NCBI GenBank assembly: GCA_021778895.1
Contig: JAJYBR010000007.1
Location: 1 to 64,000, forward strand
DNA: 64,000 nucleotides
Source of the DNA: Actinomycetes bacterium
Lineage (GTDB): Bacteria > Actinomycetota > Acidimicrobiia > Acidimicrobiales > RAAP-2
Direction: 5' to 3'
Of this stretch, positions 10,225-18,357 are shown piece after piece (positions within the stretch are counted from its first letter, which is position 1; every line of letters begins with the position of its first letter). A program made the position numbers and the translations under genes. The notes beneath the pieces were generated by a model, which ran no database searches, was not told where the DNA came from, and worked only from the letters and a program-made list of their open reading frames with translations.

Positions 10225-11124
10225 GTGTCACGTCGCGGCTGGGTGCTCTTCGCGGCCATGTCGGTCGTGTGGGGCATTCCGTACTTCTTCATCCGGATCG
10301 CCGTTCGCCAGCTCGACCCGGGCGTCCTGGTGCTCGGGCGCACCGCCCCGGCAGCGCTGGTCCTGATCCCCGTTGTCCTGCGCGGCCGCCACGTGTCTGC
10401 CGTGTGGCGTCATCTGGGCTGGATCGCGGCCTTCGCGTTCGTCGAGTTCGGCGTCCCCTGGTACCTGATGGCCACCGCCGAGCGCCACATCTCGAGCTCG
10501 CTCACGAGTCTGCTCATCGCGGCGGTCCCCCTGATCTCGGTGATCGTCCAGCTGGCACGGCGTGATGGGGAGCGCTTCGCGCCGCGGCGCTACGCCGGCC
10601 TGCTGGTCGGCGCCTCGGGCGTGATCCTGCTCGTCGTCAACGGCGCCCATGGCGGCTCGCTGCGCTGGATCGGACTCATGTTCGTGATCACCATCGGCTA
10701 CACCTTCGGACCGATGATCCTGGCGACCAAGCTGGCTGACGTCCCCGGCGTGGCCGTGGTGGCCGGGGCGACGGCCATGGTGGCAATCGCCTGGACGCCG
10801 TGGGCCATCGTGCACTGGCCCCACCACGTCGACGGCGAGACCCTCAGCTCGGTCGCGATCCTCTCGCTGGTCTGCACCGCCGGCGCCTTCCTGATCTTCT
10901 TCGAGCTCGTCAAGGAGGTCGGCTCCACGCGCGGTGTCGTGGTGACCTACACGAACACCGCGATCGCCGTCGTTTTGGGCATCGCGTTCTTGCACGAGCC
11001 CCTGACCGGGGCCATCGCAGTGGGCTTCCCGCTGGTGCTGCTGGGCAGCATCCTGGCCACCGCGCCCGCGTCAGCCACCGAGCGCGTAGACGCCTTCGAC
11101 GTGGACGAGCTCCTGCACGGTTAG
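10225..11124 (+). CDS. EamA/DMT-family transporter
   Basis: A 299-residue inner-membrane protein with about ten hydrophobic helices arranged as two EamA repeats (for example WGIPYFFIRIAVRQL in the first and GIAFLHEPLTGAIAVGFPLVL in the second). Family members often export amino acids or metabolites. It is divergent from argC and shares the ARG-box region, which hints at arginine-linked control and perhaps arginine or precursor export (inference). The leaderless promoter sets the start at GTG 10225. The last 54 bp overlap the convergent thioesterase gene. Confidence 0.88.
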   Translation: MSRRGWVLFAAMSVVWGIPYFFIRIAVRQLDPGVLVLGRTAPAALVLIPVVLRGRHVSAVWRHLGWIAAFAFVEFGVPWYLMATAERHISSSLTSLLIAAVPLISVIVQLARRDGERFAPRRYAGLLVGASGVILLVVNGAHGGSLRWIGLMFVITIGYTFGPMILATKLADVPGVAVVAGATAMVAIAWTPWAIVHWPHHVDGETLSSVAILSLVCTAGAFLIFFELVKEVGSTRGVVVTYTNTAIAVVLGIAFLHEPLTGAIAVGFPLVLLGSILATAPASATERVDAFDVDELLHG

Positions 11125-11805
11125 CCACCACCGGTTGCCCGCCACCACGAGCTCCGGAGTGTCATTGCCCGTCACCGGTGCGTGGTGGATCACGCGAGCG
11201 AACGTCAAGGGCGTCGTGGCCAGCTCGACGAGGGGCGACCACAGCGCCGCGTTGTTGACGTGCCCCACGATGTCCAGGTCGCTGCGCCGAAGCGGCCACG
11301 GCCGGCGCTCGGCGTCTGGTGGCGGCGGCGCCAGGCTCACGCGGCCCGACACCTTGCGTCGCGCGGACTCCCCGTAGGACGCGTAGAAGTCCGGGCCGAG
11401 CCGCATCGGGCGGCCGGTGGGTCCGACCGGCACCCACAGGGTGGCCGTCTCGATCCGGCACTCGCCGGCGACCTCGATGTCGGTGCGGCGCTCCGCCCAC
11501 GCCGCCCCGGTGCCCGAGCACCAGGTCGTCAGGGTGACCTCGTCACCGATCTCGGGCCACCGCGCCCCCGGCGTCACTCGGAAGGCGGCGTGGCGCACCA
11601 GCCACGTCTCGTTCTGGGGCAGACCGGTGTCGATCCAGTCGTCACTCGCCACGTCCTGGAGGTACCGCACCAGCCCGTCGGACCGCAACCGGCCGTCGGG
11701 ACCACAGTCGCCCAGACGCACCGGCCAGTGCGTCGAGAAGGCGCGGCTCCCGGCCATGCGCGAAGCGAACGTCACGCTCGCGCCCGGAGTCGCCGACGGG
11801 CTCAC
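11071..11805 (-). CDS. Acyl-ACP thioesterase-like double-hotdog protein
   Basis: A 244-residue protein resembling FatA/FatB-type acyl-ACP thioesterases. The N-terminal hotdog (about 25-130) has GLVRYLQDVASDDW and WLVRHAAFRV. The C-terminal hotdog carries the conserved SDLDIVGHVNNAALW segment with the asparagine and histidine expected for catalysis. It would release fatty acids from acyl carrier protein in the cytosol. GTG 11805 overlaps the pheT stop (GTGA), so it is cotranslated with pheST although functionally unrelated. Confidence 0.82.
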   Translation of the reverse strand: MSPSATPGASVTFASRMAGSRAFSTHWPVRLGDCGPDGRLRSDGLVRYLQDVASDDWIDTGLPQNETWLVRHAAFRVTPGARWPEIGDEVTLTTWCSGTGAAWAERRTDIEVAGECRIETATLWVPVGPTGRPMRLGPDFYASYGESARRKVSGRVSLAPPPPDAERRPWPLRRSDLDIVGHVNNAALWSPLVELATTPLTFARVIHHAPVTGNDTPELVVAGNRWWLTVQELVHVEGVYALGG

Positions 11806-14273
11806 CGCAGATGCGCTCCTTGCTCGCCCGCCGCGTCGATCAGCTGCTGGCGCAACGCGGCGACCTCGGCGTCGTCGAGGGTGTGATCCGGAGCGCTGAG
11901 GCGAAGGGCGAAGGCGAGGCTCCGCGTGTCGGCGGGCAGTCCGGCCCCTCGGTAGACGTCGAACAGCCGCACCGACTCCACCCGCGCCGACGTCGCCCGC
12001 AGGGCATCGGCGATGGCTCCCGCCGGCACCGCGTCGGGAACCGTGAAGGCGAGGTCGATGAGGGCGCTCGGAAAGCGGCTGGGCATCTGCGCACCACGGT
12101 GCGGTCGGTTCGCCAGCTGGGCTTCGAGCACACCGACGTCCAGGTCCAGCAGGCCGATGCGTCGCGCCGCGCCGTTGATCTCGAGCACCAGGTCCGGGTC
12201 GAGCTCCCCGACCACTCCGACGACCGCGCCACTGTGGCGGGCGATGATCTCGGCGCTACGGGTGGGATGCGTGGCGGTCACGTCGGCTCGGGCCCGCAGG
12301 CGGAAGTCCGACTCTCCCAGTCCGAGCAATCCGGCCAGCGTGGTCCACAGCGCCACGGCGCTCGTCGCGTCGTCGTCGTGGTGGCCCAGCAGCACGGTGA
12401 GCCGCTCGGTCTCGGTCGGCAGGTCCAGCTGCGCGCCCCCGCCAACGCCTCCACGGCTGCGTCGCGGCTCCGCGACGTCGCCGGGGTGCGTGAAGACCAC
12501 GCCCAGCTCGGCCAGGCGCAGGTCCACGAATCCGCGTTCCCGATTGCGGGCCCAGGCCTCGGCGATGCCCGAGACCAGGGTCGGACGCAAGACGACGCTG
12601 TCACTCGCCAGGGGGTTGGTCACCCGGATCGGCTGCGCGTGGCGGTGCGTGCGGGCGAACTGTCTCTCGCTGACCAGTGACGGCGTCCAGACCTCGGTGA
12701 TCCCCAGATCCACCACGGCCGTGCGCAGGCGACGGCGAAGGCGCTGGCGATCGCTCAGCCCACCGGGCGTGGCCCACGTCGGGGTGCGCCGCGGGAGGCG
12801 ACGGTAGCTGTGCAGCCGGGCGATCTCTTCGATCACGTCGGCCCGTCCCGCAGCACCCTCGCGCACGTCGGGCCGCGAGCTCGGCGCGTCGACCACCAGG
12901 CCTCCTCCCGCGCCCGCCTCGACCGAGAAGCCCAGGGCCTCCAGGCTCTGACGAACCTCGGCCTCAGCGATGGGGGCACCGAGTGCTCGTTCCACATCAC
13001 CCGGGCGCAGCTCGACGCGCGCCGGAGGCGTCACCACGCCACGGACGTCGAGGGGCTCGGAGCGCCAGACGAGGCCGGGCACCGACGCGCGCAGCACCTC
13101 GACCAGGCGAGCCACCGCGCGCAGGGCCAGTTCGGGATCCACGCCCCGCTCGAAGCGCGTCGACGCCTCGGTGCGCAGACCGTGGCGCTTGGAAGAGCGC
13201 GCAATGGTCATCGCATCGAAGCACGCCGCCTCGACCAGGACCCGCGTCGTCGTGTCGGCGATCTCGGTCGAGGCTCCACCCATGATGCCGGCCAGCCCGA
13301 TGACCTGGTCGTCACCATCGGTGATCACGCAGTCGATGCCCGTGTCCCCGAGGCCGCGTCCCGGTCGCGCCAGGGACCGTTCGGTGCCATCGAGCGTCGT
13401 CAACGTCTCGCCCGGGCGCGCCGCGCGTACCTGGAGCGTGGCCCCGGCCACCCGATCCAAGTCGTAGGGGTGCGTCGGCTGCCCGAGCTCGAGCATCACG
13501 TAGTTGGACGCGTCGACCACGTTGGAGATCGCGCGCATCCCGGCACGCTCCAGCCGACGCACGACCCACGTCGGCGAGGGACCGGTCACCACGTTCTCCA
13601 GGACCGACACGGTGAGCCGCTCACCCAACTCGGGGGCCCCGAGCACGGCGCCAGCGACGTCCGCCGTCGCGGGTCCGGGGTCGGGACTCGCCAGCGCCGG
13701 CGCGCGCAGGGGGCGCCCGAGACGCGCCGCCAAGTCGCGAGCCACCCCGTAGATGGACCAGGCATCGGGGCGGTTGCCTTCGACCGAGATCGTGAAGACC
13801 ACGTCCTCTCCCAGTCCGAGCGCCTCCCCCACGGGCTGGCCCACCTGGTCCACGCCGCGGTCGTCCAAGATGAGCAGCCCGCCGTGGTCGTCGCCGATCT
13901 CGAGCTCCAGGGGCGAGCAGAGCATGCCGTTGCTGGTGACGCCGCGCATGACGCGGCGATTGATCGCCAGGCCGCCGGGCAACACGGTGCCGACGGGGGC
14001 GAAGGGCACGTGCTGGCCGACCGCGAAGTTCCAGGCCCCGCACACCACCTCGACGGGACCGTCTCCGGCATCGACCACGATGCGCCGGATCCGGTCGGCA
14101 CCGGGAATCGCGTGGATCTCCTCGACCCGGGCCACGACGACCTGGTCCAGACCGGCGCCCACCCGCGTGACGGCCTCGACGACCAGGCCGAGATCGTCGA
14201 GGATCTCGCGCAGTTCAGCGTCGGACTCGGGCAGGTCGACGAACTCGTGGAGCCAGGTCCGGGGCACGCGCAT
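11802..14273 (-). CDS. pheT: Phenylalanyl-tRNA synthetase, beta subunit
   Basis: A full-length 823-residue beta subunit of the alpha2-beta2 PheRS. An N-terminal tRNA-binding OB fold (VVVARVEEIHAIPGADRIRRI) is followed by the B3/4 editing and B5 domains, the catalytic-like core and a C-terminal anticodon-binding domain (MPSRFPSALIDLAFTV). ATG 14273 overlaps the pheS stop by one base (TGATG). The longer ORF in the track runs back through pheS and is not used. Confidence 0.96.
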   Translation of the reverse strand: MRVPRTWLHEFVDLPESDAELREILDDLGLVVEAVTRVGAGLDQVVVARVEEIHAIPGADRIRRIVVDAGDGPVEVVCGAWNFAVGQHVPFAPVGTVLPGGLAINRRVMRGVTSNGMLCSPLELEIGDDHGGLLILDDRGVDQVGQPVGEALGLGEDVVFTISVEGNRPDAWSIYGVARDLAARLGRPLRAPALASPDPGPATADVAGAVLGAPELGERLTVSVLENVVTGPSPTWVVRRLERAGMRAISNVVDASNYVMLELGQPTHPYDLDRVAGATLQVRAARPGETLTTLDGTERSLARPGRGLGDTGIDCVITDGDDQVIGLAGIMGGASTEIADTTTRVLVEAACFDAMTIARSSKRHGLRTEASTRFERGVDPELALRAVARLVEVLRASVPGLVWRSEPLDVRGVVTPPARVELRPGDVERALGAPIAEAEVRQSLEALGFSVEAGAGGGLVVDAPSSRPDVREGAAGRADVIEEIARLHSYRRLPRRTPTWATPGGLSDRQRLRRRLRTAVVDLGITEVWTPSLVSERQFARTHRHAQPIRVTNPLASDSVVLRPTLVSGIAEAWARNRERGFVDLRLAELGVVFTHPGDVAEPRRSRGGVGGGAQLDLPTETERLTVLLGHHDDDATSAVALWTTLAGLLGLGESDFRLRARADVTATHPTRSAEIIARHSGAVVGVVGELDPDLVLEINGAARRIGLLDLDVGVLEAQLANRPHRGAQMPSRFPSALIDLAFTVPDAVPAGAIADALRATSARVESVRLFDVYRGAGLPADTRSLAFALRLSAPDHTLDDAEVAALRQQLIDAAGEQGAHLR

Positions 14274-15340
14274 CAGAACTGCTCCAGGAAGCGGATGTCG
14301 TTCTCGGTGAGGGCGCGCAGGTCGGCGATCCCCGCGCGCATCTGGGCGCAGCGGTCGATCCCGAATCCGAAGGCGAAGCCGCTCCAGCGCTCCGCGTCGA
14401 TCCCCACGGCCGCGAAGACGGCGGGATCCATCATCCCGCACCCGCCGAGCTCGATCCAGCCGGTCTGGGAGCAGGTGCGGCATCCGGCACCCCGGCAGAT
14501 GGTGCAGGTGATCTCGAACTCGGCCGAGGGCTCGGTGAAGGGGAAGTAGCCCGGTCGCAGCCGCGAACGGATGTCGGGACCGAAGAACGCGCTCGTGAAG
14601 GTCTCGATCGTCCCGGCCAGGTCAGCGAACGTGATGTCCTCGTCGACCACGAGCCCCTCGACCTGGTGGAACACCGCCAGGTGGCGCGCGTCAGGCGTGT
14701 CGCGCCGGTAGCAGCGGCCGGGCATGACCGAGTGGATCGGCAGCGTGCCGGCCGCGACCGCCTGCTCCATCAGGTGCACCTGCGTCGGAGAGGTGTGGGT
14801 GCGCAGGACGATCGTCTCGGGATCACCGAGCTCGACGTAGAACGTGTCCCACAGTCCCCGTGCCGGGTGGGCCGGCGGGATGTTCAGCGCCTCGAAGTTG
14901 TACCAATCGGTCTCGACCTCGGGACCCTCGGCCACCGTGAAGCCCATGGCCACGAACACGTCTTCCAGCTCGGCCTGGACGGCGGGGATCAGACCGCCGT
15001 GCCCCGCACTGAGCGCCCAGGGCCGCGCCGAGGCGATCACGTCGCCCAGGTCGAGGGCGTCGCTGGCCAGCTGGGTCTGCCGGTGCGCCGCGACGAGCTC
15101 GCCCCGTCGCTCGGCCGCAGCGCTCTCAATGCGCGCCCGACTCGCCTGCAGGAGGGCCCCCCGCCGGCGGCGCTCCTCGGGATCGATGTCACGCAGCGAT
15201 CGCTGCAGGCCGGCCAGCGTCGAGCGCTTCCCGATCGACGCGGCCGCGGCCGCGTCGATCGTGTCGAGCGAGTCGGCCGCGCGCAGGGCATCGAGCGCGG
15301 CCGACTCCACGTGATCGAGCTCGAGATCCCAGTCAGTCAT
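14273..15340 (-). CDS. pheS: Phenylalanyl-tRNA synthetase, alpha subunit
   Basis: A 355-residue catalytic subunit. An N-terminal coiled coil (about 1-90) is followed by the class II core with HPARGLWDTFY, LRTHTSPTQVHLM, PGRCYRRDTPDARH and FGFGIDRCAQMR. A four-cysteine stretch (CTICRGAGCRTC) precedes motif 3. The gene probably starts its own transcript: TAGCCT lies 8 nt upstream of the ATG. Confidence 0.97.
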   Translation of the reverse strand: MTDWDLELDHVESAALDALRAADSLDTIDAAAAASIGKRSTLAGLQRSLRDIDPEERRRRGALLQASRARIESAAAERRGELVAAHRQTQLASDALDLGDVIASARPWALSAGHGGLIPAVQAELEDVFVAMGFTVAEGPEVETDWYNFEALNIPPAHPARGLWDTFYVELGDPETIVLRTHTSPTQVHLMEQAVAAGTLPIHSVMPGRCYRRDTPDARHLAVFHQVEGLVVDEDITFADLAGTIETFTSAFFGPDIRSRLRPGYFPFTEPSAEFEITCTICRGAGCRTCSQTGWIELGGCGMMDPAVFAAVGIDAERWSGFAFGFGIDRCAQMRAGIADLRALTENDIRFLEQF

Positions 15341-16079
15341 GTTTCTCCAGGCTAGGCGGTGCGTCGAGGGGGATCCGTCCCTGAGACTGCCAGCGCGCGA
15401 CGAACGCGATCAGCGACGCCGCCACGCCGGCGTTGAGCGACTCGCCCGCCGCCATCGGGATGGTCAGACGCCCGTCGCAGCGCTCCACGAGTGACGCGTC
15501 GAGTCCCGCCGCCTCGTTGCCGATCACGATGGCGGCCGCCCCGCGCAGATCGGCCGCGAGCAGGTCCTGGCCCCCGTGCACCACCGTGGCCCAGGTGGGC
15601 ACGTGATCACGGCGCAGGCGCGCCAGGACTTCGTCGACGTCGGCGAGGATCACGGGCAGTCGGAAGATCGCCCCCGTGGTCGCCCGCAGCGTCTTGGGGT
15701 TGTAGGGGTCGACGCTGTGCCCCGAGAGGATCACGGCGCACGCGCCCGCGGCCTCGGCACTGCGGATCACGGTGCCGGCGTTGCCCGGGTCCTGGACGTC
15801 ATGCAGCACGACCACCAGGCCGTCGAAGCGCGCGTCGGTCAGTGCGGCCGGGACGAAGCGCGCCGTCGCGAGCACCGGCTGGGGCGTGGTCGACTGGGCC
15901 GCCAGGCGGAGCACCTCGGGCTCGAGGCCGTAGACGGCCACGCCCCGGGCTGCCGCCTCAGCGACCAGGTCGGCCGTCGGGCTCTCGCCCCACCGCTCGC
16001 GGTCCACGTACAGCGCCTCGACCTCCGCGCGCGCCTCGAGCGCCGCTGCGACCAGGTCGGGTCCCTCGAGCACGCACAC
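15333..16079 (-). CDS. SpoU/TrmH-family rRNA 2'-O-methyltransferase (N-terminus unresolved)
   Basis: A SPOUT methyltransferase that methylates a ribose of rRNA or tRNA. All three family motifs are present: LHDVQDPGNAGTVIRSAEAAG (motif 1), VIGNEAAGLD (motif 2), IPMAAGESLNAGVAASL (motif 3). The first usual start codon is GTG 16079 (248 residues). The same frame continues upstream with typical family residues (SSHQRVRRLRRLARKRDLRW), with no ATG, GTG or TTG before it merges into rplT. The real start may be a rare codon, or a frameshift may lie near 16130-16175. Gene order rplT then SpoU matches other actinobacteria. Confidence 0.88.
   Translation of the reverse strand: MCVLEGPDLVAAALEARAEVEALYVDRERWGESPTADLVAEAAARGVAVYGLEPEVLRLAAQSTTPQPVLATARFVPAALTDARFDGLVVVLHDVQDPGNAGTVIRSAEAAGACAVILSGHSVDPYNPKTLRATTGAIFRLPVILADVDEVLARLRRDHVPTWATVVHGGQDLLAADLRGAAAIVIGNEAAGLDASLVERCDGRLTIPMAAGESLNAGVAASLIAFVARWQSQGRIPLDAPPSLEKHD
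15349..15354 (-). promoter_or_regulatory. -10 element for pheS (near-leaderless)
   Basis: TAGCCT on the minus strand, 8 nt from the pheS ATG. The same spacer contains GGAGAAAC, so a short leader with a ribosome site is also possible. Confidence 0.45.
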
Positions 16080-16171
16080 CTGCTCGCGCCAGCGCAGGTC
16101 GCGCTTGCGCGCCAGGCGCCGCAGTCGTCGGACGCGCTGGTGGGACGAGCCGATGTCGACCGGGTGCGTCG

Positions 16172-16531
16172 CTACTCGCTCAGGGCCGCCGACGCCTGAG
16201 CCACCAGCGCGGCGAAGGCCGCCTGGTCGGTCACGGCCAAGTCGGCCAGGATGCGCCGGTCCACGGTGATGCCGGCCGCGTGCAGGCCGGCGATGAACCG
16301 GCTGTAGCTGAGGCCGTGCATCCGAGTGGCCGCGTTGATCCGCTGGATCCAGAGCTGACGGAACTCGCCCTTGCGCGCCCGCCGGTCGCGAAACGCGTAG
16401 ACCCCGGAATGCTGCACCGCCTGGTTGGCGGCCCGGAACGTCCGGCTCCGGTCGCCGTAGTAGCCCTTGGCCTGCTCCAGGATCGCCTTGTGGTGCTTCT
16501 TGGCGTTAACACCTCGCTTGACGCGCGCCAT
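16172..16531 (-). CDS. rplT: 50S ribosomal protein L20
   Basis: A 119-residue L20, nearly full consensus: [42 protein letters not shown]. It is an early 23S assembly protein. It follows infC and rpmI in the universal IF3-L35-L20 operon. L20 autoregulates this operon in several bacteria, and a structured infC leader is present here. Confidence 0.98.
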   Translation of the reverse strand: MARVKRGVNAKKHHKAILEQAKGYYGDRSRTFRAANQAVQHSGVYAFRDRRARKGEFRQLWIQRINAATRMHGLSYSRFIAGLHAAGITVDRRILADLAVTDQAAFAALVAQASAALSE

Positions 16532-16549
16532 GGTGACTCCTCTCTCGTC

Positions 16550-16744
16550 CTACCGGCCCAACAGCTTCTTGACGTTGCGCTCGACGCCCGGCGCGAAATC
16601 GGTCTCGCGTCCCAGACGGCGCGCTCGCACCGACGTCTTCTTCTCCATCAGATGCCCGCGAAATGCCTTGCCCCGGCGCAGCCGACCGGTTCCGGTCACC
16701 TTGACGCGCTTCTTGGCCCCACTGTCAGTCTTCATCTTTGGCAT
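16550..16744 (-). CDS. rpmI: 50S ribosomal protein L35
   Basis: A 64-residue basic L35 (MPKMKTDSGAKKRVKVTG, LRRGKAFRGHLMEKK). Short intergenic gaps (18 nt to rplT, 15 nt from infC) are consistent with a single transcript. Confidence 0.98.
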   Translation of the reverse strand: MPKMKTDSGAKKRVKVTGTGRLRRGKAFRGHLMEKKTSVRARRLGRETDFAPGVERNVKKLLGR

Positions 16745-16759
16745 GTCGTCTTCCTTCCC

Positions 16760-17320
16760 TCACTGCCCCTCGGGTGACGCGGCTGCCTCCACCGAGGCCG
16801 GGCGCGTCGTCTCGTTCTTCGTCTTGGCCCGTCGCTCGGGCCCCAGCACCATCGTCATGTTCCGCCCGTCGAGCTTGGCGGCCGCCTCGACCTTGGCCCC
16901 CTCGCCGAGTCGCTCGACGATCCGGTCCAGGATGCGGCGCCCCAACTCCGGGTGCGCGGTCTCGCGTCCGCGGAACATGATGGTGATCTTGACCTTGTGA
17001 CCCTCGCCGAGGAACTTCTCCACCAGTCGGGTCTTGGTCTCGAAGTCGCCGGCCCCGATCTTGGGCCGGTACTTCATCTCCTTGATCCCCACGTTGGTCG
17101 ACTTGCGCCGCGACTCCTTCGCCTTTTGCGCCTCGTCGAACTTGAACTTTCCGTAGTCCATGATCCGACAGACCGGCGGACTCGCAGTCGGCGCGATCTC
17201 GACGAGATCCAGATCGAGACTGCGGGCCAGTGCCAGCGCCTCGCGCGTAGCCATGATGCCCCGCTGCGTCCCGTCTTGATCGATCAGGCGAACGGACTCC
17301 ACACGGATCCGCTCGTTGAT
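16760..17320 (-). CDS. infC: Translation initiation factor IF-3 (ATC start)
   Basis: IF-3 binds the 30S subunit and proofreads start-codon selection. The ORF track starts at an internal GTG (17302), but the frame continues upstream as INERIRVESVRLID, the canonical IF-3 N-terminus. The codon for that isoleucine is ATC (17318-17320), with GGAG eight nt upstream, so translation very probably begins at ATC, giving 186 residues. Non-AUG starts of the AUU/AUC/AUA type are a known self-regulating feature of infC. Other motifs: CRIMDYGKFKFDEAQK, MKYRPKIGAGDF and IMFRGRE. A C-terminal tail of ~20 residues is unstructured. Confidence 0.93.
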   Translation of the reverse strand: MNERIRVESVRLIDQDGTQRGIMATREALALARSLDLDLVEIAPTASPPVCRIMDYGKFKFDEAQKAKESRRKSTNVGIKEMKYRPKIGAGDFETKTRLVEKFLGEGHKVKITIMFRGRETAHPELGRRILDRIVERLGEGAKVEAAAKLDGRNMTMVLGPERRAKTKNETTRPASVEAAASPEGQ

Positions 17321-17412
17321 GCGATGGTCTCCAGGTCCAGTTGCGATACTCGTCTCCTCATCTCATTCCACGGCGCCTGCGCGCCGCCACGACAAGCGAG
17401 GCGAGTCTTTGA

Positions 17413-17457
17413 ACCTGGACCATCGGCGATGGCCAGGTGGACGTTGGCCGAGCCAAC
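17413..17457 (-). promoter_or_regulatory. Structured leader of the infC-rpmI-rplT operon
   Basis: Two strong hairpins lie in the leader. The first is a perfect 6-bp stem (GTTGGC/GCCAAC, 3-nt loop, 17443-17457). The second is an 11-bp stem with one bulge (ACCTGG-CCATC / GATGG-T-CCAGGT, 3-nt loop, 17413-17438). Their position between the promoter and the ATC start suggests L20- or IF-3-linked control (inference); they could also act as an attenuator. Confidence 0.5.
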
Positions 17458-17483
17458 CCCACTTGCTGTGTTCGTGCCGCGAC

Positions 17484-17489
17484 AGCCTA
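17484..17489 (-). promoter_or_regulatory. -10 element for infC
   Basis: The minus strand reads TGC-TAGGCT, an extended -10. It would start a ~155-nt leader carrying the two hairpins. No convincing -35 was seen. Confidence 0.4.
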
Positions 17490-17521
17490 GCAGACAGCCC
17501 CGGCGCTCCCAGGCGGTGGGC

Positions 17522-17527
17522 TACCCT
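17522..17527 (+). promoter_or_regulatory. -10 element for the DUF1844-like gene (leaderless)
   Basis: TACCCT, then six bases (GAGGCC), then ATG 17534. Confidence 0.6.
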
Positions 17528-17533
17528 GAGGCC

Positions 17534-17827
17534 ATGGCCGCGACCGAGGACCCGAATCTCGACCACGACGAGCAGCACACGTTCCTGGCCTCGACGCCCG
17601 TCGAGATCCTGGTGGCGACCGAGCTGCTCCAGCTCCTCCAAGCGGCGGCGATCCGCCTCGCCGCCGAGCCCCCGGACCTCCCGGCCGCGCAGCTGGCGAT
17701 CGACATCGCTGGGGCGATCGTGGGCGCGGGGGGCGAGCGCCTCGGGCAGAACGTGCCGCTCTACCGCACGGCGCTGGCCGAGGTCCAGCAGGTCTGGGTC
17801 AAGCTCTCCACGCCGCCGACGGCCTAA
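17534..17827 (+). CDS. Small DUF1844-like protein
   Basis: A 97-residue, mostly helical, soluble protein (PVEILVATELLQLLQAAAIRLA then QLAIDIAGAIVGAGGERLGQN). Its layout resembles DUF1844, whose members lie next to infC in other actinobacteria; that assignment is from pattern and position. Function unknown. The start is fixed by a leaderless promoter. It is divergent from infC, and its last 4 nt overlap the end of convergent ribH. Confidence 0.75.
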   Translation: MAATEDPNLDHDEQHTFLASTPVEILVATELLQLLQAAAIRLAAEPPDLPAAQLAIDIAGAIVGAGGERLGQNVPLYRTALAEVQQVWVKLSTPPTA

Positions 17828-18357
17828 GGCCGCCGCGTCCGGCGGACCAGGGCCGCCATCTCCAGTGCGGTGAGCGCCGCCTCCCGGCCCTTGTTGGCCT
17901 CGTCGTCCATCGAGCGTGCGAGTGCCTGGGCGACCGTGTCGGTGGTCAGGACGCCGAACACCACGGGCACGCCCGTCTCGAGCTGGACGGCCTGGAGGCC
18001 CTGCGCGCACTGCCCAGCGACGAAGTCGTAGTGGCCGGTCTCACCCCGGATCACCGCGCCCAGCGCGATGATCGCGTCGCTGGCCCCGGCTCGGGCCAGC
18101 GCCTTGGCCACGAAGGGCAGCTCGAAGGCTCCGGGGGCCCAGGCGACCGTCACGTCGTCGCGGGCCACGCCCGCCTCGTCGAGCGAGCGCAGAGCTCCCG
18201 CGAGCAGGCGCAGCGTGATGCCACCGTTGAAGCGGGCCGCGACGATCGCCACCCGTCGTCCGGCGCCCGCGGCCCCGACGTCCAGCCAGGTGCCCACCTG
18301 ACCACGGAGCCCCTCGGCCACGCTCTCGTCGAAAGCCGTCTCGTCACTCGATGTCAT
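17824..18357 (-). CDS. ribH: 6,7-dimethyl-8-ribityllumazine synthase
   Basis: A 177-residue lumazine synthase, the penultimate riboflavin step. It has ARFNGGITLRLLAGAL, GAFELPFVAKALA and GAVIRGETGHYDFV. An N-terminal extension of ~35 residues precedes the core. The start overlaps the end of ribBA by 14 nt. Confidence 0.96.
   Translation of the reverse strand: MTSSDETAFDESVAEGLRGQVGTWLDVGAAGAGRRVAIVAARFNGGITLRLLAGALRSLDEAGVARDDVTVAWAPGAFELPFVAKALARAGASDAIIALGAVIRGETGHYDFVAGQCAQGLQAVQLETGVPVVFGVLTTDTVAQALARSMDDEANKGREAALTALEMAALVRRTRRP

Noticed and set aside
12810-14549. 579-aa plus-strand ORF
   Set aside because: Antisense to pheT/pheS, low-complexity His/Arg/Asp-rich, no domain.
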